Source of the DNA: Metopolophium dirhodum
Taxonomy: Eukaryota > Arthropoda > Insecta > Hemiptera > Aphididae
Assembly: GCF_019925205.1 (NCBI RefSeq)
Contig: NC_083562.1
Location: 20,088,001 to 20,152,000 of the forward strand
Reading direction: 5' to 3'
DNA: 64,000 bases
Below the pieces are notes generated by a model, which was not told the origin of the DNA, ran no database searches, and saw only the letters and a list, made by a program, of their open reading frames with translations. Both the position numbers and the translations under genes were made by a program. How positions within the stretch are numbered: position 1 is the stretch's first letter; each line of letters begins with the position of its first letter. Shown here piece after piece: positions 46,294 through 59,700 of this stretch.

Positions 46294-48464
46294 TTCTCAA
46301 TAAAAAATACTATTGAATACAGATTTTATAGATCAGTAAGTTTTTATTATTTTAATAATTGATAACACATTTACAGCACATCCGTTTTTAACTACTTTAT
46401 ATTACCATTGCATAAATCTAGCATAATTTACCTAATTAATTTCGATTGGGTCATAATAAAAAATATTGAATATTTATTTCACAAAATCTAAAATAATACA
46501 GTCAATATAATCTATATATATATATATCAAATCAAAATGGCAAATACCACTTATTCACTGATTGCGATCCCCAGGTTGTACACCACTGGACAAAAGTATA
46601 AAATAAATTACTTTTCCACCCACACTTCGTTGTGCTAAGTTATCTACCTCTGAAAAATGTTTTAATTTATATAATAACAAAATATGATAAAAAAGACATA
46701 TTCATAGGGTACCTACATATTATTTATTATTACGGCTATATAACATGAAAATAAATATAATCATTGATTGTTGATACCATTAATAATGCATGCTTTATTT
46801 ATGTTATATAATATTATAATATATTATGTATCTACTATCCAGGATAATATTTATTATTTATACGTTTTAAGGTCTTAGAACACATGTCCAATCAAGATCA
46901 AAAATATATTTCTACTTGTTCCTGTATTTTCCAAGAGAGATTGATAAATCCGAGTTAATTACTTATGCATACTGTACATAATATACTATATAGTTAACTA
47001 GTTTGAACTTTGTAGGTACGAATGTACGATATAGGAAAATCACACTAATTAAATGTTTTTTGGCAAGGTCAGGCAAGTTAACTAATTATTTAAACTTATT
47101 AAATTAATTTATTATTGGGAAATGTTTATAGATTTTTTTATAAACTGAATATTTACAATCTATCAACATCAAAGTACAATACGAAAATTTGATAAAAGTT
47201 TAAGCATGCAATACACATGAATATATAGTAAAAATATAACGAGAGCGTGTAATTGACAGAAAAATATCAGATTGAAGTCATCCAATGATAGTATCTTACT
47301 TAACTGATATTATTCCTAAATTATTTAGGTTAATTTTAAAGATAGGTAACGTCAATGACTCATTAAACATGGAACTGGGTTTTCTGGTATTGTTATACTG
47401 TTATTGTTGTGAGATTTGAAATGAATATGTTTCGATGAGCAGTGGCACACAGTAGATTTTTCACAAGGGTGTCAATAATATATATATCGCGGCAGGGGCG
47501 TAGGTATAGATTATTAAAGGGGTGGTTCGGCCTAAACTCGTCGAGGGTCAAAATAAGATACGGGCGTCGGGCACGCAATTTTGTAGTTGATATTTTATAC
47601 ATATAACTATTACAATATTGAATATAACATTAGATAGGTATCTATTTAGATAATCATTATTTTTCGTAACAAACGCGTACGTGTAAAACTATAACAAAAA
47701 TATTGATTTTCGCTCTTGATTATAATTTAGCAATATATTAATTGTTTTCTTATGTTTAACTTAAAAGTAATTGTTGTTGTCTGTAGTATCTACATACAAT
47801 TTTTTCCTGATTATTATTATTATATATTAACCGATTGTGATTTTTCAATGGGGGGGGGGGTTGATGCCCTCCCCCCCCACAAGTCATATCTGAGTTTAGG
47901 CTTGTATAACTCTTATTTTTAAGTGTTTTTGGTTTTTTCTTACAAACAACGACACTAAATAGATAATAAAAATAATAAACCTTATATAAAATGTTTTTCA
48001 ATTTCCTGGGCATTAATTTATTAGTATATACAACAACTTTTTAGATTGAGCCCTACTACTTATTCTGTTGAGACGCTTCTTATATATAAGACACATAATT
48101 AGTATGTCGATTTCGAATGATGAGATATTATATGGTAATACTATAATTATACTTTATTTTATCCCTACTGAAAGCCAGGAATAGTATTCAACACTTTGGC
48201 AGTCTGCAATTTAGTAAGTATATTTTACTATTTACTATACAATATACAAAATACTTATAATACCTACCTGTTTCTAATAACAATTTTTATTTCTGTAAAA
48301 ATCAATAATTTGTACGAAATAAAATATATTATATTGGGGTTTAAATTGGGAAAACATTTAACCTAATGTGACTATAAAATTAATTAATTTGGGAAAAAAT
48401 GTAACTTATTATGTATCTTAGTTAAAAGTAGGTAACTTAATTGCAAATCAAAATTGAAACCTCC

Positions 48465-48748
48465 CTTTTTTTTTTTATTGATCCTTAAGCCTGGTATCTA
48501 TAGCTATTAGCTGTTTGTAGGGTTGTATTGTGGTGGTGGTAGGGTTTGGAACGGTGAGTTTTTACACGTGATTATTTGTGTTCGGCAAAATGTTTAAGTG
48601 GGCACCTGTAAGTACCTGCCATGCTCGGGTGGGGGATGGCGGCCTTTCTCTCCGGATACCGCACTGCGACTGCCCGGAGAGAAATGCCGCGCGTAGACGG
48701 GATCGAACCGGCGTCGGTGCGCGTCGCAACCGACGCCTTAGTTCGTCC
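48465..48748 (-). repeat. tRNA-derived SINE, family S1, copy 2
   Basis: The minus-strand head GGACGAACTAAGGCGTCGGT matches the S1 copy at 38227 except that the 12-base A-box segment is missing. The B box GGTTCGATCCC is intact. The body GCATTTCTCTCCGGGCAGTC parallels the other copy. The T-run at 48465-48477 would be the poly(A) tail of the minus-strand element. Confidence 0.75.
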
Positions 48749-48774
48749 TTATGTTAATCTTTATTATAAATAAT

Positions 48775-49366
48775 TTTAGATTCTGAACGGAACGAGGGAT
48801 CAAGTGGTTTTAGTGTTTTACAATAGTGTTTATTTTAATTTTATTAATTTTTTTTTATCCTGTACAAAATTTCTACTATTTTTTTTTTTATAGAAGGAGT
48901 ACTTCGATTTCAACATATAGTATCTTATCTTTTAGCAACTTGGATCAAGATGGTACTTAAGACAGGTCGTTTTTCGATTTTCTCAATAGTTATTTAATGC
49001 CACGGGAAAAACCACCGACAAATTACAAAAAACCGCTAAAAATGGGATTTTAATTTCTAACGCTTTGTTTATTACCATAGAAACGAATAAAAATAAAAAT
49101 AAAAATATCGATTTTAGTTATTTTGTTATAATTTATAATATTAATTCAACTTACAGGCTATATAATAAAATATAATAACAATATAAAATATCTAGACTGA
49201 CAAACCGTCTCCGCTCACAATGGTTTTTCGTACACGAAAAGTTACGCTCAGTATCGTTTTTCGTACGATATGATGTCATTGAATTCAAATTTAATACAAT
49301 CCATTATACAGTGACCCACTTGTAACCTACGGTACAGCAGAGCGACTTCCACTTACCAGATTTTTA
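48775..49366 (+). mobile_element. R1 repeat, short complete copy
   Basis: End B TTTTAGATTCTGAACGGAAC at 48775; end A ...CGACTTCCACTTACCAGA near 49360. The middle (AACTTGGATCAAGATGGTAC; CCACGGGAAAAACCACCGAC) matches the R1 copy split at 25101-30389. A short segment near 49216-49260 is duplicated (GGTTTTTCGTACACG, then CGTTTTTCGTACGAT). Confidence 0.75.
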
Positions 49367-49699
49367 ATAATTTTTGATATATACATTATTTCAATTGATT
49401 ATTTTTAGAAATCTAGAAAATATAAAAATTGAAATATTATTTTATCGCCATTGTTTCGCTTAATTTTGGCGATGCTTTGGCACGGATGTCTTGTGGGATG
49501 GCGAGGGCTGACAAAGTTTGTCAAAAAATTTGTCAAAATTACAATTTTGATATGCAAATTCTAAAAATCAATTTGCAATTAAATAAACACACAATACAAA
49601 AAAAATTTTCTTTACATTTTTTAAATGTTAAATTATCGTAGCTATGTCTATATGAAATGATTTGGTGGAAATCCGATATAAAAAAAATTATTTCTTTAA

Positions 49700-50170
49700 G
49701 AGTTATTAAGAAATGTAGAATAGCCGCGTGACGTCAATGGTCCCCCGGCTCATCGTAATTGCTTATCTTTACGTGTAAAAGTTCTTCGCTTCATACCACA
49801 ATTTACCTATCTAAAAATTTTATTTTTGAAATTTAGTTTACTTAAAAATGTTAAATTTTATGTGTTTAAGACAATAAAAGTATCATAATTTCATTATAAC
49901 GTTTAGTTTTTTAAATATTAATAAAACATAAGTGATATTTTTGTTAAACAGAGCGTCATGGCCATTTAAATATAAAATAAGAATTCAAAAATATCTTTTT
50001 TAAGATTTTTAATATTTAAAAAATTAAACGTATTGAAATTCTGATACTTGTTTCGTCTTTAACACATAAAACCACACATTTATATGTAAGTAAAATTTCA
50101 AAAATAAAATTTTTAGGTTGATGAATCGTGTGAAGCATGGATCTCTTTAATATTCAGCCTTGCTCTTTGC
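49700..50170. mobile_element. Foldback element F3
   Basis: The best-matching arm parts are 49810-49921 and 50010-50117. CTAAAAATTTTATTTTTGAA on the left equals the reverse complement of the right arm's end. TTTTATGTGTTTAAGACAA corresponds to TTTTATGTGTTAAAGACGAA, and AGTTTTTTAAATATTAAT to AATTTTTTAAATATTAAA. Weaker pairing continues outwards (CGCTTCATACCACA against TGCTTCACACGATT). Confidence 0.7.
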
Positions 50171-52465
50171 GCAGCCACGTTATCAATTTTATACTTGTAT
50201 TAAAATGAATATATGATGGTTGATGATTAATAGGTATTAATAAGGTATTATTATATACATTTAATATTTATATTAGTTTTGTTGCAGTTCTTAATTTTTT
50301 CCCGTTTTCTTTTTCAATTTGTACACAGTAGTAGGCAAGTCGCAACTCGCAAGTGTATCGTTAAAAACTATATCATATCAAAGCTGGTTGGAAAAATTGC
50401 TTGATTAAATGAACTGAACTAAGTTACCGTTATTTACTTTGGTTAAGTAGGTAACTTAATTAAGTTCATTTAGGCGGAATTAATATTTCTATATGGGGCT
50501 GATATTTTTCACACTTCGCCCACTATGAACGATTTTCAAGGGATACATAATATAAAATAGGTATATAAATAATTCTTAATAATAAAGACTAAAGGTTTTT
50601 AATAATTATAAGCTACCTATAGATAAAATTCAATTGTATGAAGATGTCAGCACAATATTTATTTTTCTCTCAGACCCACACGAAATATAGAGAACAAATT
50701 CGCGTAGGAATAATAGTAATTTATTATTTTTGAGTAATTTTAAAGTTAAATCATCAATTAGGTAGAACTATTAGAGAGAATAATATTTTTGAGTGTTTGA
50801 CTGACTTATTGTATTTATATTTGATTATTATTTTACTTTATATTCGGCTTTAAAAACAAAATAAAAATATGAAACTTCAAATGGTTATAACTTATTGGTA
50901 GGTACCTACTTATTAAATTATTTTCAGACAATATTTAGATAAATCCGATATGTCATATCCTCAAAACTAATAATTGCTATTATTATTGTGATGGGAGATT
51001 CAATTCTATGATTAGGTATAGGTACTCAAAAACATAAAATATTATTTAGCGTGAATACCTACGCTTTTCCATGTTTTGTGCGGGCCAGAGAGATGGACAA
51101 CAAACAGTGCTCTTATACCCTCTTAAAGCAAAAATGAACTTTTTTTTGTTTTCATTTTTGATAGGTGGTATAAATTGTCAACTGTCTTGGTCACACCTGC
51201 AGATGAGCAGAAATAGTGCTTTAACCTTCAAAGTTGCATAAATACCTAAACGGAGAATGGTGTAATATATCTTACAATGTTACATAAATATTTTAATGCA
51301 TTTAGTAACCTAACAACGTTTACCATGCATTATGTTACTTACACGTCATCTATCTTTGAAAATTATAACTCTTACCTAACAATTTGTCGGTCAGCTGTCT
51401 TATTATTATAGTCTACATTCATAGATCAGTACATACATTCAGTAGATACGAATGAAATTTATTTGTCTTTTAAAGTGTTATTAATAAATTCAAAAGAGGC
51501 AGTCCACACAAAAAAAAAACTAGGCCTTTCAAATATTACCTATATTAAAAGAAAATAGGTACGAATATTAGAGCTGGGCCAACATCTAACAATAATTCTA
51601 TGTCTACCAATGTTTTATTCGTCAAATTATATGTTAGTAATTTAAACTATATAACAACATAACATTTTATATTCTAATTTTTAGTGACATTTTTAATTAG
51701 TATAATATTATGCTGTAATCAAGATGACAATTATACACTTAAACAGAATAACTATATATGATAAAATATTTATCTTAGATGTTTATAATTACTTAGATAG
51801 TTAGATAAACTAATTATATAAAAAATGTTCGAGTGCAGAAAATTTAGAATTGGTACGTAGAAAACATATAGGTAGGTTATTACTTATATCACGTGACTAA
51901 ACACGTTAAATTTGATCATTGATGTAGTATTGTGGCAATGGTAATACTTTAGATTGGATCCTTTATAATAAATTATCCTGTTTGTCAGTGGTTGTAATAA
52001 TATGAAATTTAATTACAGTACCAGGTATATACTCATAGGTATACCTATACCTATTGGCTATTGGCATTATTAGGTAGGTACCTACTAGATTAAACATTAC
52101 CATCCTTATTCCTTACATTTTCTTGGAGCATAGGTAAGAATACATCTATAAATATGATGTTTTTTATCGATTAAGTTTGTAGTTTTAACATAATATCTAC
52201 AATTTAGGTTCCTATATTTATATTTCACTCATTCATTTTTTTTATGAGAAATTTAACATTTTAAAACATCTTTTGAGGTCATATAATATACCCACACAGC
52301 TACACATTACAATTTATAATAAACTAAAATGTTGCGGATGTTTTTTTTTCAAATACGATGATTAATTATTGCGTTTAGTTTTATGATGGAATAACAGCAT
52401 ATCTTGAAATCTCGAATTATCCCGGAAAAAATAGCATAAATAAGTAATAACAATGTAAATATAAT

Positions 52466-52594
52466 ATAAAATATCCTAGACTGCGCTCAGAATTATATTA
52501 TATTATTGAATTCAAATTTAATACCATCCATTGCAGTGAACCACTTGTAACCTATACTGTACAGCATAGCGACATCCACTTACCCACTTTTTTT
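52466..52594 (+). repeat. R1 end A fragment
   Basis: ATATCCTAGACTGCGCTCAG, TTGAATTCAAATTTAATACC, ATCCATTGCAGTGAACCACT and GCGACATCCACTTACCCACT follow R1 end A closely. The rest of the element is missing. Confidence 0.7.
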
Positions 52595-53719
52595 GAAAAT
52601 TTTAATTCTAACCAGTGGCGTAGATACGGTTTGTCCTTTGGGGGGTTATTAAATTCACAATTAATTTGTAACTCATAAATATTTGAAAATGTATACTTAC
52701 CAATCTATATTTTAAATATTAGATAATATCTGGATTTTCAATAATTTGATATTTCTATGATTGGTATAACTTATACTGAGTACTATCATACCATTATTTA
52801 TATTTTTAATCGTGATTTTTTTTTGGTTCTTGGTGGGTAGGTTGAACCGACCAACCACAACGTAGCTATGAAACACTGCAGCTTGTAGACATTTGATCAA
52901 TTAATTTGAACTAAGTGCCTTCATAAAATAGCTTTGTTCGTTAGTTTACCAATGTTAATAAATCAAAACATATGTATTTATGTGTATGATAATTATCATT
53001 TTTATTGAGATAAAAAATTTTTATAAAGTGGTGACTTAGAAAAAATAGTTGATTGTTGCAGGTACCTAATGGTTTAATAGTTAGTTATTCTTGATGAATA
53101 ACTTAAATTAAAAATATAAAAATATAATTTTTCAAGAACAAAATCAATGAACTTCACATTAGTTAACAGTTATACCGTCAATAGAATATAGATAGCGGTC
53201 AATATATTATTTAGTACCTATGATAATTTGTATAATGTGGAATAATTTTTTTCGAATGGTTTTTTATTTTCTAAACCATTTCCATTTCCTCCAATTAATA
53301 GTTTTAATTATTTGTAACCAAATTCAACATTTTACTATCAGGAATATTTTGAAACTGTAATAGAAATAATTGTTTGTCATAAAAAACAAACTATTATTTA
53401 CTATTAATTTTAAGTGTGGATTATGTAGACTGGCTGACAACATATGTTCATCAAGAACGAAATGACTTTACATTCTATAATAGAATGAATACAATTTTGG
53501 AGCTCTGCTAATTTTTACTCTGCAGACCTCGAGTATTAAAGTAAATTCATGTATCTCATTATTAATATTATTTTTTGTCTTTAAACGTTCGGAATATTGT
53601 TGGTAGTTAGTTGTAGCCATTCATCATAAAAATAAACATTTTATGAATTATTGTCGTTTGTTGTACTGTTTATTGACCGCTATCAAGACGTGTTGTGCGA
53701 TCTATTGGTATTATTGATC

Positions 53720-56700
53720 CTAGTTGGCATATTTATAGTTCTGAGATTCGTACAAATGTGGTCTTTCGTCCACTACTCTGGTCCAAGGATGCGGTACCCG
53801 GCCGTAATGTATGTCAGTAATAGTTTTAAAGAGCCTTGCGTACAACGGATTTGGTTGTTCCATGGTTGGTAACTCTATGTTTCCGTCTTCGTATAATATG
53901 GAAGATACCGGGCTGATGACTGCTGCTGTACCGGTTCCAAAAAACTCAAGTATCTGAAATATTCGAAAAAGTAATACTTAATAATAATACTAAATAATAA
54001 TATTTTTATACTTTCGTTTACATTTATAGTGGGTGGAGAATACCTCTACTCGATTAAATAAATACTCAGTTGGTAATATTACTACGTTATAATAAAAATT
54101 ATGTTAAAAGTTAAGTACCTACGTGGCTCGAATTTTCTAACACCATGAATTAATGGACAATATGCAGTCAAGTAAGTATTTCAATTTTACAATCGTTATA
54201 AGTATGAGGCAAGGAATATAATGCCCTAAAAACCCAAGAAATGCCCTAAATATTCATAATAATTGACTTATATAAAATGCTCTTAATTATTTTATTTTAA
54301 ACAATAGTTTTTAATCAAAAAATATTGTTTATTAAATTTAAAAAAAAGATTTTAGTAGGATTGTACAATTTTTAGTATTTTATGTGGACTTTTAATCTGA
54401 AAAAAAGAATTATTCTCATTTGACTTTCCGTTGACACGGTTATCTAGATTTTCACATCATAAGGAGAATCCATTGGAAAAATTACTTTTAAAAAATAATA
54501 GATAATGTTTGATTAGGTAAAAACCTTGTTAGCACGTTAAGAAGTTACTTTTTAGGTTAAAATATTTTTAAAAAAACCGGAAAATGCCCTAAAATGTCAA
54601 AATATTTCTAAAAAAATTTTTAAAAAACGGACGTTGACAGAATTGAGTATATTATGTATAGGTACTATTATTACGACACATTTTTTTTTGCATAATATTA
54701 TGACCGTGGTGGCAATATAGTCAGTAGCCTAGAGCCCCAGTTTAGGGGCTAGAAATTTCGAAGAACCCTCTTCCTTCTCATAAACAAACTTTTGATGGAA
54801 AAAAACCTAAACCTGATTTATGAAACATGATCGTATCGTCCAATCGCTTAAAAATCGTTTACAACAAATATTGTGTAACTTAATTTTATCCGTTTTTTAA
54901 ATACCTACCCACCTAGTTTTATCTAATATAATATGTGAGAACAATTTGGTGACATATAGAAAAGCAGTTATGTGCAAAATAGTATAATTTCAGACATACT
55001 AATTTATTAGTTAATTTATGCGTTTACTTGGTTATTCTTATTGAGTTCAATTAATTCATCTATTGTGAAGATTCTCTCTTCAACACGAAATTCGTCCCAT
55101 TCTCTAGCCAACTCCAATATTGACTGCCTGGTGATGCCTGGTAATATCATACCGTTTAATGCTGGTGTGGCTAATACTTTTTCTGAAAGTTACATATAAA
55201 AACATAATATTATATTTTCGTTAATAAATAATACTTTTCATAATATGTCCAAAAAAAGTACACAGTAATTAATATTAAATACGGTTGGATTCATAGTATA
55301 TAATGTATTTTTGGTTAAATTACCGCCATTTTGATTTTTGTAAAAAATAAACACGTTCATCGCACCAACTTCTGTGATTTGTCGGTCCTCACCAAATAAC
55401 CACAGCATTTGGTGACAACCTAATTTTGAAGCTATTTCCTGCAATCAAAGATTAGAATATGAAATATGCATACCTATATTGGCTTTTGCTGGACATATAA
55501 ATAGGCTAAGGCTTAAGTTATTATAAATGCATATTATGCTATATAAATAATCGATAATTTATGAGCGAGAAAACGGATATCCTTACTTTAGATCAGCAGT
55601 TCTCAACCTTTTTATGTCCGCGTACCACCTACACGGTTTGAAAATTGTTATGTACTACTTGACCAAATAAGGTTTTTTTCGCTTATCAAAAATGTATACG
55701 TTATTTTACATCTATGAAATTTAATTTTATTAGGAACTACAAAATCTTAATAATATAAGCTTTTAATGCATAAAAATAAAATGAAATGTGTACAATTATT
55801 ATTTTATCCCATGGAGAAGTTAACAATTATTACTATTAATATCGAATAAACCAAATAATATTTAATATGAATAATGATCCGTGCCATTTTTTTTTATAAA
55901 GGGAGATTTTTTTAGCGTAAGGGAACCCTGGGTAAGACGAGGACTCAAAGATAATAAAGAAATTGATAGGTCACGGCTATGCTTATCTCAAGTGAGTTCG
56001 TGTTCATGGAGGGGCGTGAAAGGGAAGGAAAACTGAGGTGAATTATCACTTATTCGTTATACCTATAGTTATACTATTTATACTGATTTCCGAATATATA
56101 TATATATAATAAAAATCGCCTCACTTTTTTATCGGTCTTGAAACATCGATAAGAGTCTGATGGCCTATCCATTACTTGGTTATCTATGCGAGAGCTAGAG
56201 GTAAGATTTTAAGCTTGAATAACATTGAAACACCTATATGAAATATTAAATTAATTGTATTTGTTATGAATAAGGACCTATGTCCCATCTTACCTTAGCC
56301 ATTTTCCATGATGGGACAAAAATCAATTTGTATCTCGATTTGTATGTAATAATATAACAAAACTGATTATAAATTTAGTAACTTCATATCATTTTACATA
56401 ATAAAGGATCTTTGTTTTTTCAATAAAATAAAATATTAACCCATTTAAATACAATTAAAGTTAGGTGTCCCATCTCACCCAGGTTTTTCCTACCCCCTAT
56501 GAGCTTTCTGCGTATCACTACTCACTATAATGGTACGCGTACCATAGGTTGAGAAACGCTGCTTTAGATCATAACATATATAATTATCTAAGATCCATAC
56601 TTATAGTATGATAAGCTAATTAGCCACAGCCCACAGACCATGTGTATCACCATGTAAATTTGAAAGTGACCGTAATTAATATTTTAAACCATAATTGTAA

Positions 56701-59700
56701 CCGTAAATCATAGCTTGCTTTTGGGGCTGCATCATTCTGTTTTGTTGTACCTAAATTGAACATTTATTTTCAATTTATCATGTATCATGTATTTATTGGT
56801 GTAATGTGGACGATGATTTAATAAATAATAATAATAATTATTATTGTATATAGCTGGTATAGGTACTGAAAATACTATTCTGTCTAATTATTTCAATTTA
56901 ATTCACCGTAATGTTTATCTTTCCAAACCGAATGTAGGCAGGTACTTATGAAATAAAACAGAGTGTATAATATCATAGGTTTCTGAAATAGTTACGTATG
57001 TACATTATATAATATAGTTTTCCATTTTTTTTACAACATGTGGTGTTTAGTTACTTTTGATAGGTTTTTAAATAATTTATGTTTATTTTAACATTATAAA
57101 AATTAGAAACGTGCGTTATGTTTATGAGATTAAAATTGTTTGATGTTTGGTAACGTTTCAAACATGATTATTTAGCATACCTATGTTAAAGTTATTGACT
57201 TTCAATAAAAAAAAACATTAGAACAGTAACAGATTTTAAACGATACATTTTTTAGTACAGTTTTTTATGAAATAGATATACCTACTCGTTAGTTTGGTAT
57301 TACCTACTAAAACTGATGAAAATATGATAATAGTTGTATAAATATTATTTCATCATTAATAAATTAATTTTTAAATGATAGTCTGGTGATGCGTCAATAT
57401 AAAATAATTGTTATCTTCTATCAACTATATTCTACATCCAAGATAATATAGTGTTTATTATTTTTATTTATCAGTATCATGTGAGCTAATTAAAATATAT
57501 TTAATGTTTTAATCGTAGGTATTCAAATAAGTATGTAGTAGGTATAAGTGATAAGTTCTAAAACGTTCAATCATCATTCATTATTATATCCAAAATGATT
57601 AAATTTTATTGTAATAGTTAAATAGTGTATAGTTTATCGTTGTATATTTATATTAATTATGAAATACAATACAATTATTAGTTTATATACCTATCTACCT
57701 ACTTAATTTAAAATAATAATTTTGAATACCAATAAATTCGTGAGTATTTAAGACGTAGTATACATGGCTACATCGTACTTCATAAAATATAATACTTAAC
57801 CTTCAGAGGCGTTTGAATAGGTGGGAGGGGGGAGGTTGGTTTGATTTTTTTTTTAAAACAATATATTTGTTAAATTTAGCGTCATAAATCTAGTTTAGCG
57901 CCCACGCGAATTTTTCAATTTTTTTTCTGACTCTTATGTATTACAATCAATTAAGCCTTAAAAACGATGGTGCAAAATTAATCATTAATTTTTATGGCAT
58001 AGCCTTACGAAGTTCACGATTTTCGGTGTATTATGCACACGTACAACGCTTATAGTTTACCACGGTTATAACAAATTTTCAATTTTTTTTTTTGAAACCT
58101 AGGTAAATCAATTTTTTAAAATGTATGGTGCAAAAATAATTCTGACACCCACCCACGGTGGTTTTACTTAATAAATCGAGGAATGAAAATATCAAACATT
58201 TCAATTAGCTATAACATTAAAATAAGTCTGACCACCAAATTCAGACTTCCCCATCGTTTTTAGCATGTTCAACTACATAGATACGTTAAGATAAAAACAA
58301 TTGAAAAAAAGGTTGTTCAGTAACAGAGAAGTTCCAAATGCGTGGTAAAATATTGCGTTGTACGAATGCGTAAAATGAAATGCATAACCGAAAATCGTGA
58401 ACTTTGTAAAGGCTATAACTTAAAAAATAATTATTTCCGATAGTTAATAATTATAGCAACATCATTCTTAACTCATTGTAATACATAGGTTTCCGGAAAC
58501 AAAAATTGAAAAATTCGCGTGGTCACTAAACTAGATTTGTTCCCAATAAATTATTATAATTAAATGTAAGTACATATATTATATTTGTAAAGTGTCCATG
58601 GGAGGGTTTGAACCCCTACCCCTTCTCTTAAGCACGCTAATGCTAACCTTTTCAAATGTAAAAAGTCACATTTTATAAGGAAAAATAAATTGTCAGAATA
58701 AATATAATAACACGGGTTTAAAACGAATTTCAAAATTTAAAACGAAAACCGAAAACTTAAATTTTTATTCTAACATTTTAATTTATTCAAATTATTTTAA
58801 GCTACTGTAAGTATGTTATTGAACTTTGACATTTTCATTGGTATTTGTTACCAATTATCATTGTTAGGCCATCCCCCGAAAAGTTATGATTTAATATTTA
58901 GTTAAAAAAAATATTTTTATTAAAGTCATATTAATTAGTGAGTTTAAACACAAAATATTTATTTTTAGAAAAGCTATTCAGACTAGATTATAAGTAAATT
59001 GATTGCACTCGTATAATAACATATACAAATAGCATTGAATAATTGAAAAATTAAATTATACATTTAATACGAATATAAACATAAATATTCATAAATTATT
59101 TTCAGTTTATTTTTTAGTGTAAGAATCAATAACATTTTTTTGTAAATGTATGTACTAGTTACAATTGTCTTATGATAAATGTATTACTTTGCACTGTGCT
59201 TTATTAAGAAATTAAAGCGTATGTCAGCATGCACTTACCTGAGGGTATAATGTGGTGGCGTAGTTTGCACCTATTTTAAAGTCACCACAGCCACCTGGCC
59301 AAGCTCTGGCGAATTTGGGGTTGGCCATCAGTCGGACAGACTTGAATTTTTCAGAGAAATATGATCCCACTGGGCTCATTATTACGTAGAGTAGGGCTGT
59401 ATTTGTTGGTGCTACGCCAAGTGTGCCCTAAAAATGCATTATATTAGATGTATAAAATACGTCTTATAGGTATTGAATACTTTGGATGGATAATTCATTG
59501 GCATTTGACATTGTCGTAATTTTAAAATGTACTTCGCCAACTAATTCTAATGAGTTAATCAAACCATCATTATAGATGTAAAAATAATCAATTATTCGCG
59601 TATGGTTTAAAAATGCAACTAAAATAATATTTTTCTATAATAATTACAATTTATAGAACAAAACAAGTTTTTTATCATATTTTTGCAGACTTTTTGTCAG

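Larger units (their letters stand above)
45243..53719. other. Convergent intergenic region between Tudor and BCAT genes (8.5 kb)
   Basis: In order: 3' flank duplication (45693-46025), Helitron-like end (46030-46293), AT-rich DNA, a G-run/C-run hairpin near 47850-47880, SINE (48465-48748), R1 copy (48775-49366), foldback F3 (49700-50170), AT-rich DNA with GTAGGTACCTAC at 50898 and 52074, an R1 end (52466-52594) and a lone CAGTGGCGTAG hAT-like end at 52613. No gene was recognised. The 3' ends of both neighbouring genes lie here. Confidence 0.6.
55439..59238 (-). other. BCAT intron with two mobile elements (3.8 kb)
   Basis: Lies between the third and fourth visible exons in transcript order. 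Contains a 968-bp hAT element (55594-56561) and foldback element F4 (about 57815-58630). The stretch 56570-57800 is AT-rich with nothing recognised. Confidence 0.7.

Noticed and set aside
47460..47890. hAT-like element between CAGGGGCGTAGG near 47475 and the G-run/C-run near 47870
   Set aside because: No inverted terminal match or target duplication could be found; only a short G/C-run hairpin is certain.
58600..58630. GGGTTTGAACCCC read as a pol III B box of a tRNA gene
   Set aside because: No A box at suitable distance and no cloverleaf. It lies at the edge of foldback F4 and is explained by its inverted ends.
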